Under the pieces are notes generated by a model. That model saw nothing but the letters and a program-made list of their open reading frames with translations. It was not told the origin of the DNA and did no database searches. Shown here one piece after another: positions 1-12,362 of a stretch of 64,000 nt of DNA. This DNA comes from Salvator merianae (taxonomy: Eukaryota > Chordata > Lepidosauria > Squamata > Teiidae), in NCBI GenBank assembly GCA_003586115.2, contig QVOM02000101.1, forward strand, positions 28,174,139 to 28,238,138, in the 5' to 3' direction. The first letter of the stretch is position 1. Each line of letters starts with the position of its first letter. The translations under genes were made by a program, and so were the position numbers.

Positions 1-2
1 AG

Positions 3-33
<31 letters not shown>

Positions 34-46
34 CACACACACACCA
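1..46. repeat. poly(A) followed by (AC)n
   Basis: The window opens on an A run of more than 20 bases followed by a short AC dinucleotide run. It may be the tail of a retroposed copy lying to the left, but no body is visible inside the window. Confidence 0.8.
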
Positions 47-309
47 AAAAACCCATTTGTTTCACCTGAAATCAAATGTTGCCACTGGACACATTTGTTC
101 AAAATGACAATATCGAAAGCTGTCATTTTCAATTTTTGATGAAAAAGCTTTTGCAGGAGTGAGGAAGTGTGTGAGAGAGAGCAATAAACAGTGAGTATCC
201 CATCTCATGTGAGCTATGATTGACTCATCGTGGCAGCTTTTAGCCTATGAGCTGCGCTCGGGTCTCCTAGGATAACCTTTTCATTAGAAGAGACGTGGAA
301 CTCGGCTGA

Positions 310-421
310 GAAAAAAAAAAAAAAGAGAGAGAGAGAGAGTTTTCTCCCTTTTCTTCAACTGTAGTGGAAAGGACACTTATATATATATTTAATATTGTGT
401 GTGTGTGTGTGTGTGTGTGTG
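310..421. repeat. A-run, (GA)n and (TG)n microsatellites
   Basis: An A run leads into a GA dinucleotide run near 310-341, and a separate TG dinucleotide run lies at about 396-421. The rest of 47-1250 shows no gene or recognisable element. The 140-codon open frame at 556-978 has no recognisable domain. Confidence 0.8.
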
Positions 422-1254
422 CTGACTAGACAGGTAGAGGGATTGTCCTTCTCTTCCTTGCAACTTTTCCTACTGTTAACTCCTCAAGTCTGCTCTGTCT
501 TCACCTTCTTGGAATTGTCCATCCCTCAGGAGATCAAAGGATCATGAGCCACTAAGTGGCCACCTGGTTTCTGCTGTGGGAGAGCATCAAAGCCCCATCA
601 CTCACCAAAGGTGAGAACACTTCCAAGGTAGATGCTCACCCAGTGCAGGAGGTCAAAGGGATAGAAAGTTGGATGGCTTCTGGAGGGGTGGGGGAGGTAT
701 GTAGTAAAATCCCTTGGGGTCAGGAGAAGAGCAGCTGCATGGTGGATTTCCCTATCCTAGCCTTAAAAGTCATGCAAAGTTGGAAGAAAAGTGAATTATT
801 GGTGGATGTAATGAGAGCAATGTGTGTGAAGGTGGGGTGGATCAAAGGATGTGCCTTGCTGGGCATTGTGAACACTTCAGGATTGCCTAGGCATGGGTGT
901 TTCCTTGTATTTTTTTTTTTTCAGATTACGTGTCATCCATCCACAGGCATGTTCTGCTTAGCATTCAATGGTTCATAAATGAGAGAGAGTTTCAATGGTG
1001 TAATCCAGATAATTCAGTCTTCCCAGTACCCTTATCATACACCTCTCTCACTAGAAGGGGAGAATGAATACGAATAATTAAAAATAGCACAAAGACAAAA
1101 GTAGCAAAACCACGCGGTTTCCTACTGCTTCTTGCCATTGCTGCTGCAGCAGAGCAAAAGTCAAGAGGTGGCCAGCAACACAAAAAGGATAAAATATCAA
1201 TGAAAAAGAAGATAATTTTCGACTTTGTGCTGTGAGGAAGGTAAGTAGTCCATT

Positions 1255-1331
1255 CGCCTTCGCAAGAAATTGGTCGAAAACACCATTTTCAAATGAATGC
1301 GAACTGTACTAATATTTTTGGCACATCCCTA
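1255..1331. mobile_element. Family A hAT-type element, solo right end
   Basis: The segment ends with GCACATCCCTA, the right terminus seen in the complete Family A copies, and is rich in the TTCGC/GCGAA motifs typical of that family. No matching left terminus was found upstream, so this is a truncated copy. Confidence 0.55.
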
Positions 1332-4240
1332 GTCTTAGAAGAACCATTTGTTCTTTCCCTTTGTTATCTTTCCTGCTCTCTGCCCAACAAGCACAAAGTC
1401 TATCAGTTAGTCTGGTAGGAACAATGCAACTAGAATTCATGATAGCATCCACCCAACTTGGTTACCTGTGCATATTACTCAGGAAATGTATTTGAGTGGG
1501 AAGAATCCATTGTGTTTTCATTCCATCTTCCCACTCCACAGTCCCAGTCTAGACTGCATGCTTGATATACATGTCTACAAGTTGCAACATTTGAGTCATG
1601 GCAACCTGAAACTGATTTCTGATAGTATTCCCATATTTCCTCCTTAGTTATGATCAGTAGATCATGAATTCAGTTAACACAGCATCCTCTAAACTGGTCA
1701 CTACATGTTCTGATAAAGACATTGTAGTATTGCAGAAAAATAAGTTAAGAGCATGAGCAGTGGATTGGAAGAGGTTGTTTTTAAGCACCGCCAAGTATGG
1801 GTTATGGCAAATACCTTGTGATGGCTCATACATCAGGTGTTTTGTCAAGCGGTAGTGCACAGAAACTCACAGAGGCTTTTTTTAGCTTGAAATCTGGTGA
1901 CTACATTGACACAGATACATTGTGACAGATACAGAAGATTCCAGAGATCAACTTTGCAACTCTCTGGCTGCCTCATGTGTATATGTGGCCCTAGGAGTTA
2001 TCCCACACAGAAACTGAACAAACATGGACTTTACTTTGCTTCATGTGTACTTGGACCATTCTCTGGAACTATGAAAGGAACACTAGTTATTCTAAAAAGA
2101 TGTCAGGAATATGTTTGAAACTACCAGTCAGCAGGATGGGCTATTCCAAAATGTCTCCCACTCTTTGGAGAACAGTTACTTCAAACTAAACATACACAAA
2201 CTATTTGATCATGAGAAATAGCCAAGAAGCTTTCTGCACTTCAAAGCTACCATCCTCCTCCATAGGCAAATGTTGGAAAAGGCTAAAAAAGTGTGGTGGA
2301 TTGAAGCCCCCTGTCTGAACCAATACATTTTTCTCTCCCCTAAGAATGGAAAGAAGACTTAGTGCAATCTTGCCTACATCATGCCACACCACTCTCTTGC
2401 CACATTGGCAGTTCAAGAAAACAGCAGTTTGGTGTGATACACAAATAGATCATGTCAACCTTCCCCTTTGTTCTCTAGTGCATAATGCAACTGGAAGATT
2501 AGCACTGCTGGTGCTCAGGGGGACCTGAACAAAACCTCTGTTCATGTTTAGAAAAAAAATTCAAGGTGATCTCACAGTGATAGAGTTGCTACTGTCCATC
2601 AAATCCAATGGTTAGCTTAAGCAAGGATGGTAGTGGAAATAATTTAAATTATCTTTAATTTATCATATCAGTATAAATGCAACAGCAGCTGCATGGAATT
2701 ATTCTGGAAAGACTTTTATTGGACAGTGGAGGTAGGTGAGAGAGTAAGCCAACATTTTTTTTTCACCCCTCTAAAAGATTAGGAGAAACTATTTGCCATT
2801 TCTCTCTCATATCTTAGAAAGATTGTGTTCTGCAAGGTCATTTTGAAACAGCATAATTAAAATACAAATTGGTTTTCAGTTACTGATCAGCACAGTGGCA
2901 TACACCTAAGAAAATAATGCTAGCAGCTATATTTCTTTTTTAGCCATGTATCCAGAGCACTAAAATTACGAACAATTATAAAGAAAGGTTTTAGCACTGC
3001 CTCAAGCAAGGGAGCTAGTGGAAAGCTTGATGAAAACTTTCAGAATAAGTGGATATCTTCCTTTAAATGACATAAGAAAATCCAAGGTCAGCTACTTATT
3101 CTGAAGGAAAGGTTACTTGTAATCTTTAGAAACACAGTTAATTGGCTCAGCAAGAAACACTTCTAATAAAATAAAATAAAATACAAGAAATACACAAAAT
3201 AATGCAAAGTAGTGTTTCTTTTTTTTTTTTTTTTTTTTTCTTTTTTGGATATGTACAGATTGTGTTGAAATAAATGGCTCATCATATATCACAGGTTAAA
3301 TTCCTAATCCATTATAGACACTTCTTAATGAGAATGCTAAAGTCACATTTGTGAAACTGTTGAAGGGCAGATTCATACATTGTTTTTGTATGTAGAATCT
3401 GCATAACTCCGCATAGGAAAAATCATAATGGTTGACAAACCCATCTAGGGACAGCAATATGAATATTTATGGCACACAAACAATCATATGTGTGTGTGGA
3501 AAAGACAGGTCTATGTAAGCAATAAGTACTCTCCCCACTGTGTGCAATCTATATACTGAAAAGGTTTATGGAAGTTTTCAGCTGGTGCAGTCTCATTTGA
3601 ATATAATGCTAAACCATGATTCAGCATTTGCATTGGCTTTGTCTACACCGGTGCTACACTTTTCCCCCTCCCAAGTCAAACCAGGTACATAGTGTGGGCA
3701 GGCCTCCATCTGGCCCATGAGTCACAAAAGTCATTGCCACAAGAGTCAACTTACCTGTGATCCTGTTCGAAGACATCAGAGAGATTTATACTTCAGAAGT
3801 TATGTTCCACTGACAATAAGTAAATATATGAGATACGTTTGTGTATGTGTATGTGCCTTATGTTATGAGATTTTCTTTTTTTCCCCAGTGAAAGCAAGCC
3901 TGATTAAAATTCAAAAGCAGGCAGACATCATACAGTTGCCTTGGGAGCATATGCATTCTTTTGTGACTACAAGAGACTCCATATGAAAAAAAAAAGTGCA
4001 TATGACACATACTGAAGGATGTGACTCAGCTGGAAAACAACAAAATATCACACAAACATTACTTCACTAAGCAGGAATGTTTTTCTTTTTCTTTTTTCAA
4101 GGCTACTGATGAAGACACATGCTGAACTGTATTTTCTGACCTGTTTTGTACAGCTGTTTCCACACTCACCTTTGTTCTGAGATAACTCCTGGTACAAAGG
4201 CCTCCTAGCTACATGCTAGTGTGATCTATAGCAGGACCCA
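1332..4240. other. Unannotated stretch
   Basis: No gene, RNA or transposon signature could be supported here. A T-rich run lies at about 3219-3246. Open frames are short and overlap on both strands with no protein family resemblance, as expected by chance. Confidence 0.5.
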
Positions 4241-4614
4241 CTCACCCTTGTCATACTTGATCCACATTGGATAAAGCAGTCAACTGGAATACAGTGTCCG
4301 TATTCCAAACTATGGACCAATGCCTGTATTTCAGACTATGGGGGGCATACAGACAGCGGATCTGGACCAGACCGCAGAGGCCAGCATCCAAAGAACCATG
4401 CAGACAGGGAATGCTCTGACAGAATGCTCCAAAGATGGTTTTAACCCCTGGGGGAGGGATTCACAGCATAGCTGCTCCAGTGGAAACCTAAGATCCACAT
4501 ATCCCCCAGCTCATGGAATGCCCACATGATTTACAGAGAGATTAAGGGGACAAGGGGGGCAGAGAAGGTGAGTGAAGGTTACTCTGCCAAAATGCTCCAA
4601 AAAGGGGTTGTAGA
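4240..4614. mobile_element. Left part of a Family B/C-like repeat, split by a hAT insertion
   Basis: This stretch holds phrases such as GATCTGGACCAGA and 'tccaaactatggac' that resemble other Family B/C copies in the window. It is interrupted at 4615 by a Family A element and seems to resume at 5752, where 'gatctggaccaga' appears again. The outer limits are uncertain. Confidence 0.4.
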
Positions 4615-5743
4615 TAGGGATGTGCACGAAATTTCGAAGCAACGAAATTTCGTACGAATTTCGTTGCTTTGCAACATTCGCATCGAATGTGAAGTGCCCT
4701 CTCTATCGCGAAAGCAAATAGCGAAAGTCACGGCGATTTTCGTCAATTTTCGTGACCTTCGCTACTCACCACGAACGGCTATTTTTCGTCTTTTTTCGCT
4801 GCGAAAACTGTGATGCAACGAAGCTCGATAGCTTCATAGCCTCAAGTCTCTGCCTCTAGAGGTGGAAATTGTAATGCATCACATTAGGAAAGATGGGTTT
4901 TTTTAACTCTTCGCCTGCCTCGCAGCGATCGCACCGCATGAGGATGAGAAACTCAGATGGCTAGGAGTTAATAAAACGTCTTTGATGGTGGTATATAGTT
5001 CTGCTTTTTGAAATGGAGGGCAAGACGAGGCGTCATTTTGCTGCTGCTCGGAAGTAGGGAGGGAGGGCAAGACGAGACATCATTTCACTGCTGCTCGGAA
5101 GTAGGGAGTTATTTCATCCTGCGGCTGCCGCCAGTCTTCTAAATTACGCGCTGAGCTGAAGGCAATTGCTTCGTGCATCGCTGACTAAGCCTGCCCGCCT
5201 CGTAGGCGAGGTAATAATTTCTGTGCCCCAAACGATCGGCACGGATGGCAGACAGCAACAAGTCGCGCCGATAAGTTAAAGGGACAGAAGTTAGCGCGCG
5301 TGCGCAAACAGACATGAGCATCGAAAAGGCATCGAAAATGACGAAAAATCAAAGCGAAAAAAATTCCTTCACTTGCTTTCGCTTGCTTTCAATCTGCAGT
5401 GAGGAACCCCAAACGTGCCTTCGTTGCTTTGAATGCTGCTACAAACCAGCCGCCGGTAAAAAGTAAGCTCCGTGCAATTTTTACTTTTAACGAAGCAACT
5501 CCTTAAATTAGCAACGTGGACGGTCAAATATAGAAGGGAGAGGGCAGGGGGATATGTGGCGTTTGTTTTTCGCTACTTATTTCATTGATTTTGCACTTCC
5601 GGTTTTCGAAAATTTTCGAAAATTTTCGCTGCGAAAACGAAAATCGCCATTTTCGTGACTTCTGTTTTCGTGCGAAAACAAAGCAACGAAGCTTCGATAC
5701 ATTGCGAAACGAACAGAGAAAATTCATTTCGTGCACATCCCTA
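4615..5743. mobile_element. Family A hAT-type non-autonomous element, copy A1 (1129 bp)
   Basis: Both ends carry the terminal inverted repeat TAGGGATGTGCACGAAAT. The 8-bp sequence GTTGTAGA lies immediately outside both ends (4607-4614 and 5744-5751), an exact target site duplication of hAT length. The interior is full of TTCG/CGAA palindromic motifs, especially near each end, and has no transposase frame. Its middle resembles copy A3 (37108-38309), so the two form a long subfamily. It sits inside an older repeat. The hAT assignment rests on TSD length and termini. Confidence 0.88.
5015..5107. repeat. Two tandem ~46-bp units inside A1
   Basis: Two adjacent near-identical units begin GGAGGGCAAGACGAG and end GCTCGGAAGTAGGGA. 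They differ at a handful of positions. The A3 relative appears to carry only a partial single unit near 37497, so the duplication probably arose within the A1 lineage. Confidence 0.75.
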
Positions 5744-5751
5744 GTTGTAGA

Positions 5752-5880
5752 GACCTCTTTTATACAATGACCTCTTTTCCATAGCTTTACACATGTAGCA
5801 GAAGTATGGCGATCTGGACCAGATGGTGCTGCAGACCACTTTCAGAAATAAAATTTCCACTCAGGTCAGTGCTCCATTTC
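5752..5880. mobile_element. Right part of the repeat split by A1
   Basis: Sequence to the right of A1 resumes with phrases like those to its left (GATCTGGACCAGATGG). This supports insertion of A1 into a pre-existing repeat. Confidence 0.35.
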
Positions 5881-7569
5881 AGGTAAGAGTGTGTTGTTTG
5901 CAACCCACACTACCATCCTGATGCACATCCCCTGGATCTGGTCACTTGAATGCCTGTTTTTTTTTTCTTTGTTTGTTTTCTGTCTACAGTTTCTTTTATT
6001 AAAAATGATTTGCACCACAAGAAAACTTATTCTTGTCAATCTGTTGCAGAAAGATGACATTTAAGCTATTAGAGTTCACTCTTTGGACAAGAGCAGTTGC
6101 AAGAGTTGGCAGGATCATGTGGGTGCCCAAACTGAATGACTGATTAAAAAATAAGGCAACTTGTTTACATGTTTTGAAAAGCCTGGAAGTTGCCCAATCT
6201 ATTGTTTACTCCCTTTCCTGCCTGAACAATCTGTTTTTCTGCCTGACCTGAGGGTGTGTTTTAGGGTATAAGAATAGGTGTCCCCCTCCATTCATTCTCT
6301 TTGGCATTCCCAAATCCACTTTATGTTTATTATAAGAGCTGAATTCTACTCTCTTGCTTTCAATGGGATCCATCTCATCCTTCCTTCACTAAAAGCTAAA
6401 CTTTGCTTTTTTTCAAGGTGTTATGTGCTTGGGTTCCAGGGAGTTGTGGGGAAATGTGCCTTTTAACATCACTTCAGGGACAAGGCTTGAAAAGTGTTTG
6501 CTGCATGCTGAGAAATCAAGGTGATTTGATTGCCTCTGCCTTGTACCACTGCCACACAGGCAAAGATAACCCTAGGGTCAGATGTGTGATCAGACTTACT
6601 TAGTGTCTTACAAAGGCTGAGCCTTGGAGGCAAGCAAGCCTGATTAATGTATAGATTTCCTGGACCTCATTTCACCACTACCAAGTGGCAGGAATTAACC
6701 AGAACACTGGTGCTTATGCCTTTCCTTAAGTCTGTTGCTTCAAGTGTTGCAGTCTCCCCATTAACTTGTGTGTGTGTGAGAGAGAGAGAGAGGGAGGGAG
6801 AGAGAGAGAAGGAGGAAGGGAGGGAGGGAGAGGGAGAGATTGATTTTGCTTTGTTACTTTGACTACCACTGAGGTCATCCTTGACCAAAAGAAGACCCAC
6901 AAAAATGGTATCATTTTCCCTGCCCACTAGTTTCTCTATACTTGCCCTAAGTTCATTTCTCTTCCATTTTAATGATCTCTTCCATCACTGCACATTAACT
7001 TTACACTCCTTCCCACCTTTTTCTTGTAGTTTTTGCATTAATCACTATCTTTTTTACTTGGGTTTAGGTGTGAGGGACCACAGAAACTTTTGTTTTAAAC
7101 TTTGTACCTCTTGCTGCTGCCATAGCCAAATGTCTTTTGCTTTTGCTAAAAGTTAAACAGTGTGTCACTTGCTTTAGTCACAATTACACTTTTCCTTTTG
7201 CTAGATGCTACCATTGGGCTATTTTCTCCAACTTTGATAGTGTTTTATTGTTGCCACTTGCTCTTTCACACAACTTTTTTTTTTTTAATTTGCCACTTGT
7301 TTTGTAATGAAACTCTTCCTCATGTGTTTGTTTCTTCAAATTTTAATAAATAAACTTTGTATTAGGATCAGCCAAGTGTTTCTCACTTCTTGGGAATCAG
7401 CTGCAATTGGTTATCAGTCAAATCTAAGCAGAAGTCCTTAAACAATATGCATGAAGGGAATACTGCTAAAACACATGTCTAGAGCAGTTTCCATACCACT
7501 TCTAAATGAAATATTAATGAGATTTGCACCATGATAAGAAGCACATAGAAAAAAAATGTAGAAAATCAG
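5881..7569. other. Unannotated stretch with a GA/GGGA microsatellite
   Basis: Apart from the purine-rich microsatellite at 6767-6840, no element or gene was recognised. Open frames of 60-95 codons around 6403-7353 lack family features. Confidence 0.5.
6767..6840. repeat. (TG)n/(GA)n/(GGGA)n microsatellite
   Basis: A short TG run passes into GA and then GGGA/GGAA purine repeats on the plus strand. It produces the Ser/Pro/Leu-rich and Arg/Glu-rich open frames seen here, which are not genes. Confidence 0.9.
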
Positions 7570-8400
7570 AGAGAACACAGAATGTATTGCAAAGATCAGT
7601 CAATAACAATCTCAACAGTCTTATATTTAATAATTAAGGTGCATAAGTTGGAAGGAGATATAAGAGAAACAAAACCTCAGGATGTAAAAGTGAGAGCTAT
7701 TATTTCATGCTGTGATGGGCTAGTAGTCTACCTGAATTGTTTGATGGCCAAAATCATCTCACCTTTATTAGAATTCATTCTGTCACATTTAAGCAGCACT
7801 GAGCTTACATTGGAGCATTACATAAAGTGGACCTTGAAGGTAATGAGGGCATATTTTTAGAGAATTTTGATGTGCAATCCATGTATATTATTGTGGTTAA
7901 TGAATTGGCAAGGAATAATGTGGTATAACTTTTGAGAAAAACTAAAATGAGTGTGATGGGATGCAATTTGTCCGTAGCTGAAATTGATGAACTTCTGGAA
8001 GTATGTTTAGTCAACTGTTGTTCAGTTCAACAGCACTTTCTATAGGCAAACAAGAGATTTAGCAATCAGCTTGCACTGTTTTCAGCCTTTTGATATATGC
8101 TAAGGGAATGTATATATAACATCAAATATTATAAAAGATATATGAATGACACCCTGATCATTATTCACAGTCTAGAAAGTATTAACAAGTTATTCACTGT
8201 ACTAAATAAGAGGACACAATGTGTTTAACACAACAAAAAAACAAATAAAGGAGAATGGTTGGTTCTTCTGGATAGCACAATTAGGTGAGAAAATGGATGC
8301 TTTGAAATTACATGGCATAGGAAAGAAGCCAAGAAGGTTTTAATATTGAGCAAAAGATCAACACATTAGAAGATAATCAAGTACTTGACAGTTAAGACCT
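7570..8400 (+). pseudogene. Penelope-like element reverse transcriptase, decayed
   Basis: The first open part (7582-7860) reads like the Penelope-type finger region: a KVHK segment (family LPKIHK-like), then a VRAIISCC-like segment matching the RPIVS region. Further on, in other frames, come a segment resembling the 'VQSMYII' block and then KYYKRYMNDTLII near 8130-8165, the position of the catalytic Y-x-D-D region. The catalytic site is altered and frameshifts and stops interrupt the frame, so it is dead. No GIY-YIG endonuclease domain was seen. The family call rests on motif order from a read by eye. Confidence 0.68.
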
Positions 8401-8554
8401 CCATAAATGGGACATAGAAGTTTCTATGAAGGGTCTCTAGGGGGCAAAAAACTTCTTTGGGGAAAAAAAAATGCAGTGCCACTGGAAAAGAGGAATGGGT
8501 GTCTAAGTTCCTTTGGCCTACAAAAGAGAACTAGAATCAGATATATAAAGGGGT

Positions 8555-8740
8555 TCCTATTGTTATTGGGTACTACAGAGTGGTGGCTGACTCCTGGTTG
8601 ACTATATGAGAACTTTATGCAATTTCATTGGTAGAAACACAGAAGTGGCTTGTCATTGTCTATTTTTGAGGGGAGACTAGGAATCAAACTGTTGATCCTC
8701 TGATTTCCAAGCAGTTTGCTCAACCACTGATGTATAGTCG
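8555..8740 (-). mobile_element. tRNA-derived SINE
   Basis: On the minus strand the element begins at about 8740 with a tRNA-like head: ATCAGTGGTTGAG resembles a degraded box A and AGTTTGATTCC a degraded box B, about the right distance apart. A body follows with AATGACAAGCCACTTCTG and then ACCAGGAGTCAGCCACC, phrases of the kind found in squamate SINE bodies. It is diverged and no functional tRNA is implied. Confidence 0.65.
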
Positions 8741-8903
8741 ATTATAAGAACAGGTTACCTGCTTTCAAAATTCCCTTTACTAATTATCAGTTTATTAAAC
8801 AGATTCAGAGGGTTCTGGGAAAGAAAATGATATGCAAGTGTGTATGATGCTAGCCACTTTTTTTTAAAAAAAAAATACTACACATATCTATGTTCTATGA
8901 TGC

Positions 8904-9227
8904 AGTGTGTGTGCATTTGTGAATTCCATTGAATATTTCACATTCACATATATTTGCATCAAATCAAAAATCTTAAAAAAAGAATCCAGGACTTGAGCGA
9001 AATGAAAAAGTTACTCCTTTTGTGAAAATGCAATATTCAATTGAATATTCACATTTTTGAAGTTTTCCCTCAAGAAAAGGGAATTTTCAGTCCCACCAAA
9101 CCCATATAAACAAATGCAAAAAAGTGCTTTTGCGATTGCAATTTGCCAGCAAAATGCAAATGCAAAATGCAAATGAAATGCTTCAATAGCAAAACAAAAA
9201 CATTAATTTCATTCATACACATCCTCA
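8904..9227. mobile_element. Diverged Family A-like element
   Basis: The right end reads CATACACATCCTCA, close to the Family A right terminus, and the interior has repeated ATTTGCATTTGCAAATGC-type phrases as in the shorter A copies. The left end is uncertain (about 6 of 11 terminal positions match) and no target duplication is clear. Confidence 0.4.
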
Positions 9228-10118
9228 GCATGTGATCAAAAACAGTGTTCAATTTATGAAGTGGGAGAGGAAAGTTGTAAGATCAAGAAAAATGTATTTC
9301 ATATTTGGAAAGTATAGAGATACTTATGTAAGTGTAATGAGATGTTAGAAGCATGAAACATCTGGAGAGCAGGAATAAACCTTGGTCTTTACACGCTAAA
9401 TATAAACATGGGTGTGTGTGTAATGATTTACAGCAAAGTTAGAATGTGAGCCAGGGAAAACCACATGACACACAGTAAAATCCTCAAGGCTATATATATT
9501 GATAAATTACATCTTTCAGTTAATAATAAGGAGAAGAAATCTGAAGCTTTAAAGTATACAAGCTTTTAAAGGGATCAGACTGGGTGCTCTGGAAAAGCAA
9601 TTGGTTACAGCTGTATGTCTGTATATAAGCTTATGTTCAGCACAGAACTCAAGATAATGTTCTTGACATTGAAATGCTTACTGGTTTATTTGTTTCATTT
9701 TCAGTGTAGTGCAATAAAATATGTCATTCTTACATTTCTGTGGAATGCAACTGTGGAATGTCCATCTCTCTAAAAGTATAGTTTTTGATTCCAAGGTTTT
9801 CAATTAAATACATTTTGATTCAGGGCTCATTGCTCTTAAAGGCCATATTGATGTGATAATAGTGTAACTATTCCAACTTTTTTTTTTTTAAGACTTTTCT
9901 ATATAGGACTTTTCTGTTTTTGACTTGAACATGTCTTTCAAACTTTCTCATCATAACAAGGATATAACCTTCAAGAAATATCTACAGTGGATTAACTATT
10001 TTTATTTGACAATTTATATTCCTAACTTCCTTAGTGCTTCCAATCTCTTAAAAGAAAAAGGTATCTTAAGGCCATTTTCACATGGCCCAGGCTATTCTGT
10101 GCTGTGCTAGTCTGGCCC
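9228..10118. other. Unannotated stretch
   Basis: AT-rich sequence with no supported gene or repeat. Confidence 0.5.
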
Positions 10119-10925
10119 ACATAAGAGCCTAAGAACATAAGAGAAGTTCTGCTAGATCAGGTCATAGCCTATCTACTCCAGCATCCCATCTCAAGCAATG
10201 TCCCACTACTTGCTTCTGGACTTTCCCAAGCAGAATATGAAAGCAAAACCCTCACCAGCTCTTGACTTCCTACCAGTAGCCATCAGAGACACCCTGTCTG
10301 TCTCTCCAGACTAGAGATAGTATCTAGGCATCCATTCTAATAGCCATTGATGCACTTTACCTCCATGAACATGTCTAACCAATTATAAATGTAATCTAGG
10401 CTAATGGCGATTTCTCCCTCCTCAGGTAATAAATTTCATAAACAAATGACTTGTTGTATGAAAAAATACCTTTCCTTGCCAGTTCTAACTTTCCTGCAAG
10501 CAGCTTCATAGAGTGGCACTGGTTTTAATATTCTGCAATAGAGATTTTTTTTTTTCCTCAGTCTACCTTTTCTACAACACATATAGTTTTATATGCATCA
10601 CTCAGGTCCCTTAGTAAACACCATCTTTCAAGGTTGAAGAGTCCTAGACATTGCAGCTGGAACTCATAGGAGAGCTGTTTTAAACACCCTGATGATTCTA
10701 CTTAGGTTGTTGTTGTTGTGTCCCTCATTTCCACAGTATCCATTCTGAGCTGTGGTGCAAGGTTGCCAAAATCAACCAACTAATTAGTCATATTTGATTT
10801 TTCTTTAAGGCTTTTTCTATGATAATAAAACATTTTTTGGCCAGCTTGCTGTGGTGACCAGAATTACATACAATATTCCTAATGTGGCCTCATCATAGAT
10901 ATTACAGAGATTTAAAGAGAATAAG
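10119..10925 (-). mobile_element. CR1-type LINE, 3' portion
   Basis: The plus strand begins with two copies of a CATAAGA-type octamer and TTCTGCTAGATCAG, then runs through phrases such as TAGCCATTGATG, AATTTCATAAAC and GTTGAAGAGTCCTA in the order typical of reptilian CR1 3' regions. By analogy with the CR1 3' terminus (short tandem octamers at the very 3' end), the element points left, so its strand is minus. No reverse-transcriptase frame remains. Confidence 0.75.
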
Positions 10926-11938
10926 CACACACACACATGCGGATTTATTTTCTATTCCCTTCCTAATTATACCTCACATAAAGTATAGACCATGTATGTC
11001 TTCCTATCCTAGAGAAGGCAAATAACTTTTAAAGGGCTACAGAAGCTGGACAATAGAAAATTGCATTGTTCGGTCTCACAAAATCCCTTGTCAAATAGTT
11101 AAGTCTAGATTGTTTCTGAATTGGATTTCAATCAATAAACATTTGCCCTGACTTTGCTATGCCTTTAATGCCTGCTCACTCAAAGCTACTAAAACTACAT
11201 TTTAGAAATATGTCTTAAATGACTTAAAACCCACAAACTTATTTTTAATCTATATAGCACTTAACACTATGCAACGTTCAATGGGCTCTGTTTATTGATT
11301 GGAAGATGTTAACAAATACTTGTTATCTTTTTCATTGTGTTTCAGCACTTTCATTCCTTTATTATTTCAAAGCAGGATTCTGTAGTGTGCTGACTATCGG
11401 TCTCAGTGGCATTTTGCTTAAGGTTAAAAACACCTGAGAAGTGTATTCTCTCTGGGAAACTTATTGCCTTGCTTAGCAAAATGCTCTTGTCCCCTCCAGG
11501 CTATACTCCCTGATTCTGTTTGTTTTCCCATCACCATCATCAAATGCAGAGCACAATCCAATATTGTTCACAAATCTGCCATCCAAGTAGAAACCTAGCT
11601 TTAAAAAGAGCTTCACATTTTGCTTTGGTCAGTGATTTTAATCCACTTAAACTACCTCATTCTGAGTTTAAATTGTTCCCATCCCAGAAAGGAAGTATTG
11701 CTATCATACTTGCCTTGAGCAATAATTTGAATGTTAAAATTACAGTATATGCACAAAATTAGTTTTTGAGCGCTCATCTGAGTGCAAAAGCCTGCTCTAA
11801 AGGAAATATTAGTCTGTATCTACCACTATAATTGTCCTGCTCCTTAATACTTCCTTTTTTTTTTTTTTTGCAAAGCAATCCAGCAATGCATTTATACATT
11901 GAGCAGTGCTTGTTTATAGCAGTTTTATGCTCTCCTAT
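10926..11938. other. Unannotated stretch
   Basis: No gene or named repeat is supported. A T run lies at 11856-11869. Confidence 0.5.
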
Positions 11939-12362
11939 GGCCTGTTTGCACTTTAAGCTAGTGAGTGTCAGGGATGCTCACTAGTTAAGTGCCTATGCAC
12001 TTTGCGGAGGCCAGTGTGATTGGGAGCAGACTCCAGCTACTCCCGATCATGGCTAGCTGTGATGCACTAAATTGTGCTCCACAACTTGGCTGGGAGCAGC
12101 ACGGAGTGCTGTGTGATTGCACTTGTGCATGCCTGTATGATCTGCAGCACTGCTGGTCACCTGGCACAGCTGGACACTTCCTGACCACTGTCATAGTGAA
12201 GATCAGGAGCAGGATACCAGCATTTGCAGTGTGAATGCTGGTATCCTGCTGGTATTCCTGACTAGGGTCCCACAGTGCAGAAGGTGTCTGCACTGCATGG
12301 TCCATTCCATGTTAGAACAAGGTAGTTATCCTGTTCTAATTTGGAAAGTGTGAAAACACCCC
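11939..12362. mobile_element. Family B fold-back element
   Basis: The left end GGCCTGTTTGCACTTT pairs imperfectly with the right end GGAAAGTGTGAAAACACC. Inside are two hairpins: one near 11957-11990 built on CTAGTGAG, and one at 12208-12250 with 17-bp arms AGCAGGATACCAGCATT. The same interior occurs in reverse orientation around 36985-38460. No clear target duplication was found, so the superfamily is unresolved. Confidence 0.65.

Noticed and set aside
556..978. 140-codon open frame on the plus strand
   Set aside because: No domain, signal or splice context; composition like the surrounding DNA.
5866..6060. Family A right end at 5925 (GCACATCCCC)
   Set aside because: Only part of the terminus matches, and no partner end or duplication was found.
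8669..8740. Functional tRNA gene
   Set aside because: Box A and box B are degraded, no acceptor stem pairing is evident, and a SINE body follows.
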